DNA from: Pelagomonas calceolata
Taxonomy: Eukaryota > Sar > Pelagophyceae > Pelagomonadales > Pelagomonadaceae
Direction of reading: 5' to 3'
Assembly: GCA_918797485.1 (NCBI GenBank)
Contig: CAKKNE010000002.1
Span: 5,236,501-5,300,500 of the forward strand
DNA: 64,000 nucleotides
Shown here: positions 63,009 to 64,000 of the stretch, piece after piece
Position numbering within the stretch: the first letter of the stretch is position 1
How the letters are laid out: each line of letters opens with the position of its first letter
Notes under the pieces: model-generated
Told to the model about the DNA's origin: nothing
Database searches by the model: none
The model's input: the letters and a program-made list of their open reading frames with translations, nothing else
Translations under genes and position numbers: made by a program

Positions 63009-64000
63009 CTAAAACTTAAACTCCTCGGGGGAGGGGCTAAACTCCTCGGGGGGGAGGGGCACGCGCCCCCAGCCATAGGCCACAACCGCCCCCACGACGG
63101 CCAGCCAGATCATGCCCGCGGCCGGCACCGCCGCAGCAGATGAGCTGAGGTGCTCGCGCGCCAGCACGGCCGCGAGCGTCGGGCTCTTGACGAGCGTCTC
63201 GATGGCCACGGTGCGCGGCGCCGCTCCTCTCAAACCCGACGTCTTTGCGAGCGCGAGGGCGAGAGCTGCGGCGAGGAGAGGCATCGCGACCACGCCGACG
63301 TGCGCGCGCCACGACGACACGCCGTACGCCGCCGCCGCGCCGCCGGCGACGAGGAGTGAGGTGGAGACGATGCCCGCCGGCGCGCATAAAGGTTTCAAAC
63401 GCTTCGCGACGCGCGGAAAAAGCGCCGCGGTCAGGACGCCGGCACCGAGCGGCGCGAGAACGAGGCTCGCCGTCGACGCGAGGATCGCTCCGCCGTCGAC
63501 GGCGATGGTCGACCGCAGGAGCCGCGACGCGAGGAACGGCGTGGCCACGCACCCGAGGAGCGTCGTCGACGTCGTGAGCACGACGCTCAGCGCCGCGTCG
63601 CCGCCGCCCAGCAACGCGCAGAGGTTCGACGCCTGGCCGCCGCTCACGCAGCCGAGGAGGAGGAGTCCCGCCCGGGCGTCTGATTCTAGTCGCAGCGCAG
63701 TCGCGCAGGCTATTGAGGCCAGAGGCGCGACCGCGAAGCAGCACACCGCATTCATGAGGAGCGCCCGCGGGGATTTAGCTGCTCGTTTCAGGTCCTTCGG
63801 TGTTAATGTCAGGCCCATGGACACCATGAGCAGGGCCAGGCCGCGCCGGAACGCGGCTTTCGTCCCGAGCGTGGCGGCGACGCTCTGGGGCGCCGCGCGG
63901 CCGAGGGCCGCCGCGGCGACGGTCAGGACCGGGAAGGTCAGGGCGACGCGATTCGTATGTGCGTCGTCTGGTGCTGGCGTGGTGACGGCGCGGTGCCTGA
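63009..64000 (-). CDS. BASS/SBF-family sodium-coupled transporter (5' end outside window)
   Basis: About 330 residues are visible and the frame is open to the window edge, so the N-terminus is missing. Hydrophobic helices throughout: FPVLTVAAAALGRAAPQSVA, FRRGLALLMVSMGLTLTPKD, ALLMNAVCCFAVAPLASIAC, GLLLLGCVSGGQASNLCALL, LSVVLTTSTTLLGCVATPFL, GVLTAALFPRV. MGLTLTPKDLKRA and GGQASN (the Na+-site-like motif, here with SN) match the bile-acid:Na+ symporter superfamily; plant and algal plastid members (BASS) carry pyruvate, 2-keto acids or glucosinolate precursors. Plastid targeting would be in the missing part. The 3' end is convergent with the small hypothetical. Substrate unknown. Confidence 0.85.
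   Translation of the reverse strand, partial: RHRAVTTPAPDDAHTNRVALTFPVLTVAAAALGRAAPQSVAATLGTKAAFRRGLALLMVSMGLTLTPKDLKRAAKSPRALLMNAVCCFAVAPLASIACATALRLESDARAGLLLLGCVSGGQASNLCALLGGGDAALSVVLTTSTTLLGCVATPFLASRLLRSTIAVDGGAILASTASLVLAPLGAGVLTAALFPRVAKRLKPLCAPAGIVSTSLLVAGGAAAAYGVSSWRAHVGVVAMPLLAAALALALAKTSGLRGAAPRTVAIETLVKSPTLAAVLAREHLSSSAAAVPAAGMIWLAVVGAVVAYGWGRVPLPPEEFSPSPEEFKF

Overview
The window is nuclear DNA of a photosynthetic stramenopile, most likely a pelagophyte (the Aureococcus/Pelagomonas group). The evidence is a fucoxanthin-chlorophyll-type LHC with an AAAF-type signal-peptide junction, a nucleus-encoded PsbO with an ER-signal plus thylakoid leader, very GC-rich tightly packed genes, and short introns that look like introner elements (transposon-derived introns, known from pelagophytes). 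A ZMYND12-like axonemal protein suggests a flagellate ancestry or life stage. The species cannot be fixed from the sequence alone.

Layout. 0-10 kb: the 3' part of UGGT (ER glycoprotein folding sensor), a WASP-like actin nucleation-promoting factor with an unusual domain order, an RRM protein, a small unknown protein, a phytanoyl-CoA-dioxygenase-family enzyme, a Golgi-type sulfotransferase and a class B DnaJ. 10-28.6 kb: one giant gene of about 6,140 codons. It encodes a signal-bearing, Pro/Thr-linker-rich surface protein with VCBS/FG-GAP propeller repeats, eight copies of an unnamed Cys-containing module, BspA-like repeats, a twin C-terminal ectodomain, several membrane helices and a repeat-bearing tail. 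28.7-30 kb: an F-box-like protein interrupted by an almost intact introner. 30-31.8 kb: a gene-poor, less GC-rich stretch with degenerate duplications. 31.8-39 kb: psbO, a GH3 glycosidase with an introner, a head-to-head calmodulin pair and an LHC gene. 39-48.3 kb: an ABHD-type esterase, a quinone oxidoreductase, an mTERF-DNL zinc-finger fusion, and three poorly known proteins. 48.6-59.6 kb: a second giant gene (about 3,600 codons) joining an RS/Tudor-like N-terminus, EF-hands, four PUB domains, WD40-like segments, a pseudokinase and HEAT/ARM-like helices. 59.6-64 kb: ZMYND12, a trigger-factor N-domain protein for the plastid, a small hypothetical and a BASS-family transporter cut by the window edge.

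Three features cut across the genes. (1) At least three introns share one transposon-like family (a conserved 17-nt left end, a right end of the form TGATTTccac-gcAG, and an 8-bp target duplication whose first copy supplies the 5' splice site); others look like decayed members. (2) A 22-25 bp near-palindrome (CTAGCG...TGTAAGACACTAG) occurs six times, each time 90-270 bp upstream of a start codon. (3) Novel domain combinations are unusually frequent. The genes do not form one pathway; plastid genes (psbO, LHC, trigger factor, BASS), secretory-pathway genes (UGGT, sulfotransferase, GH3, giant surface protein) and signalling genes (calmodulins, EF-hand/PUB giant) are interleaved, as expected in a compact algal genome.
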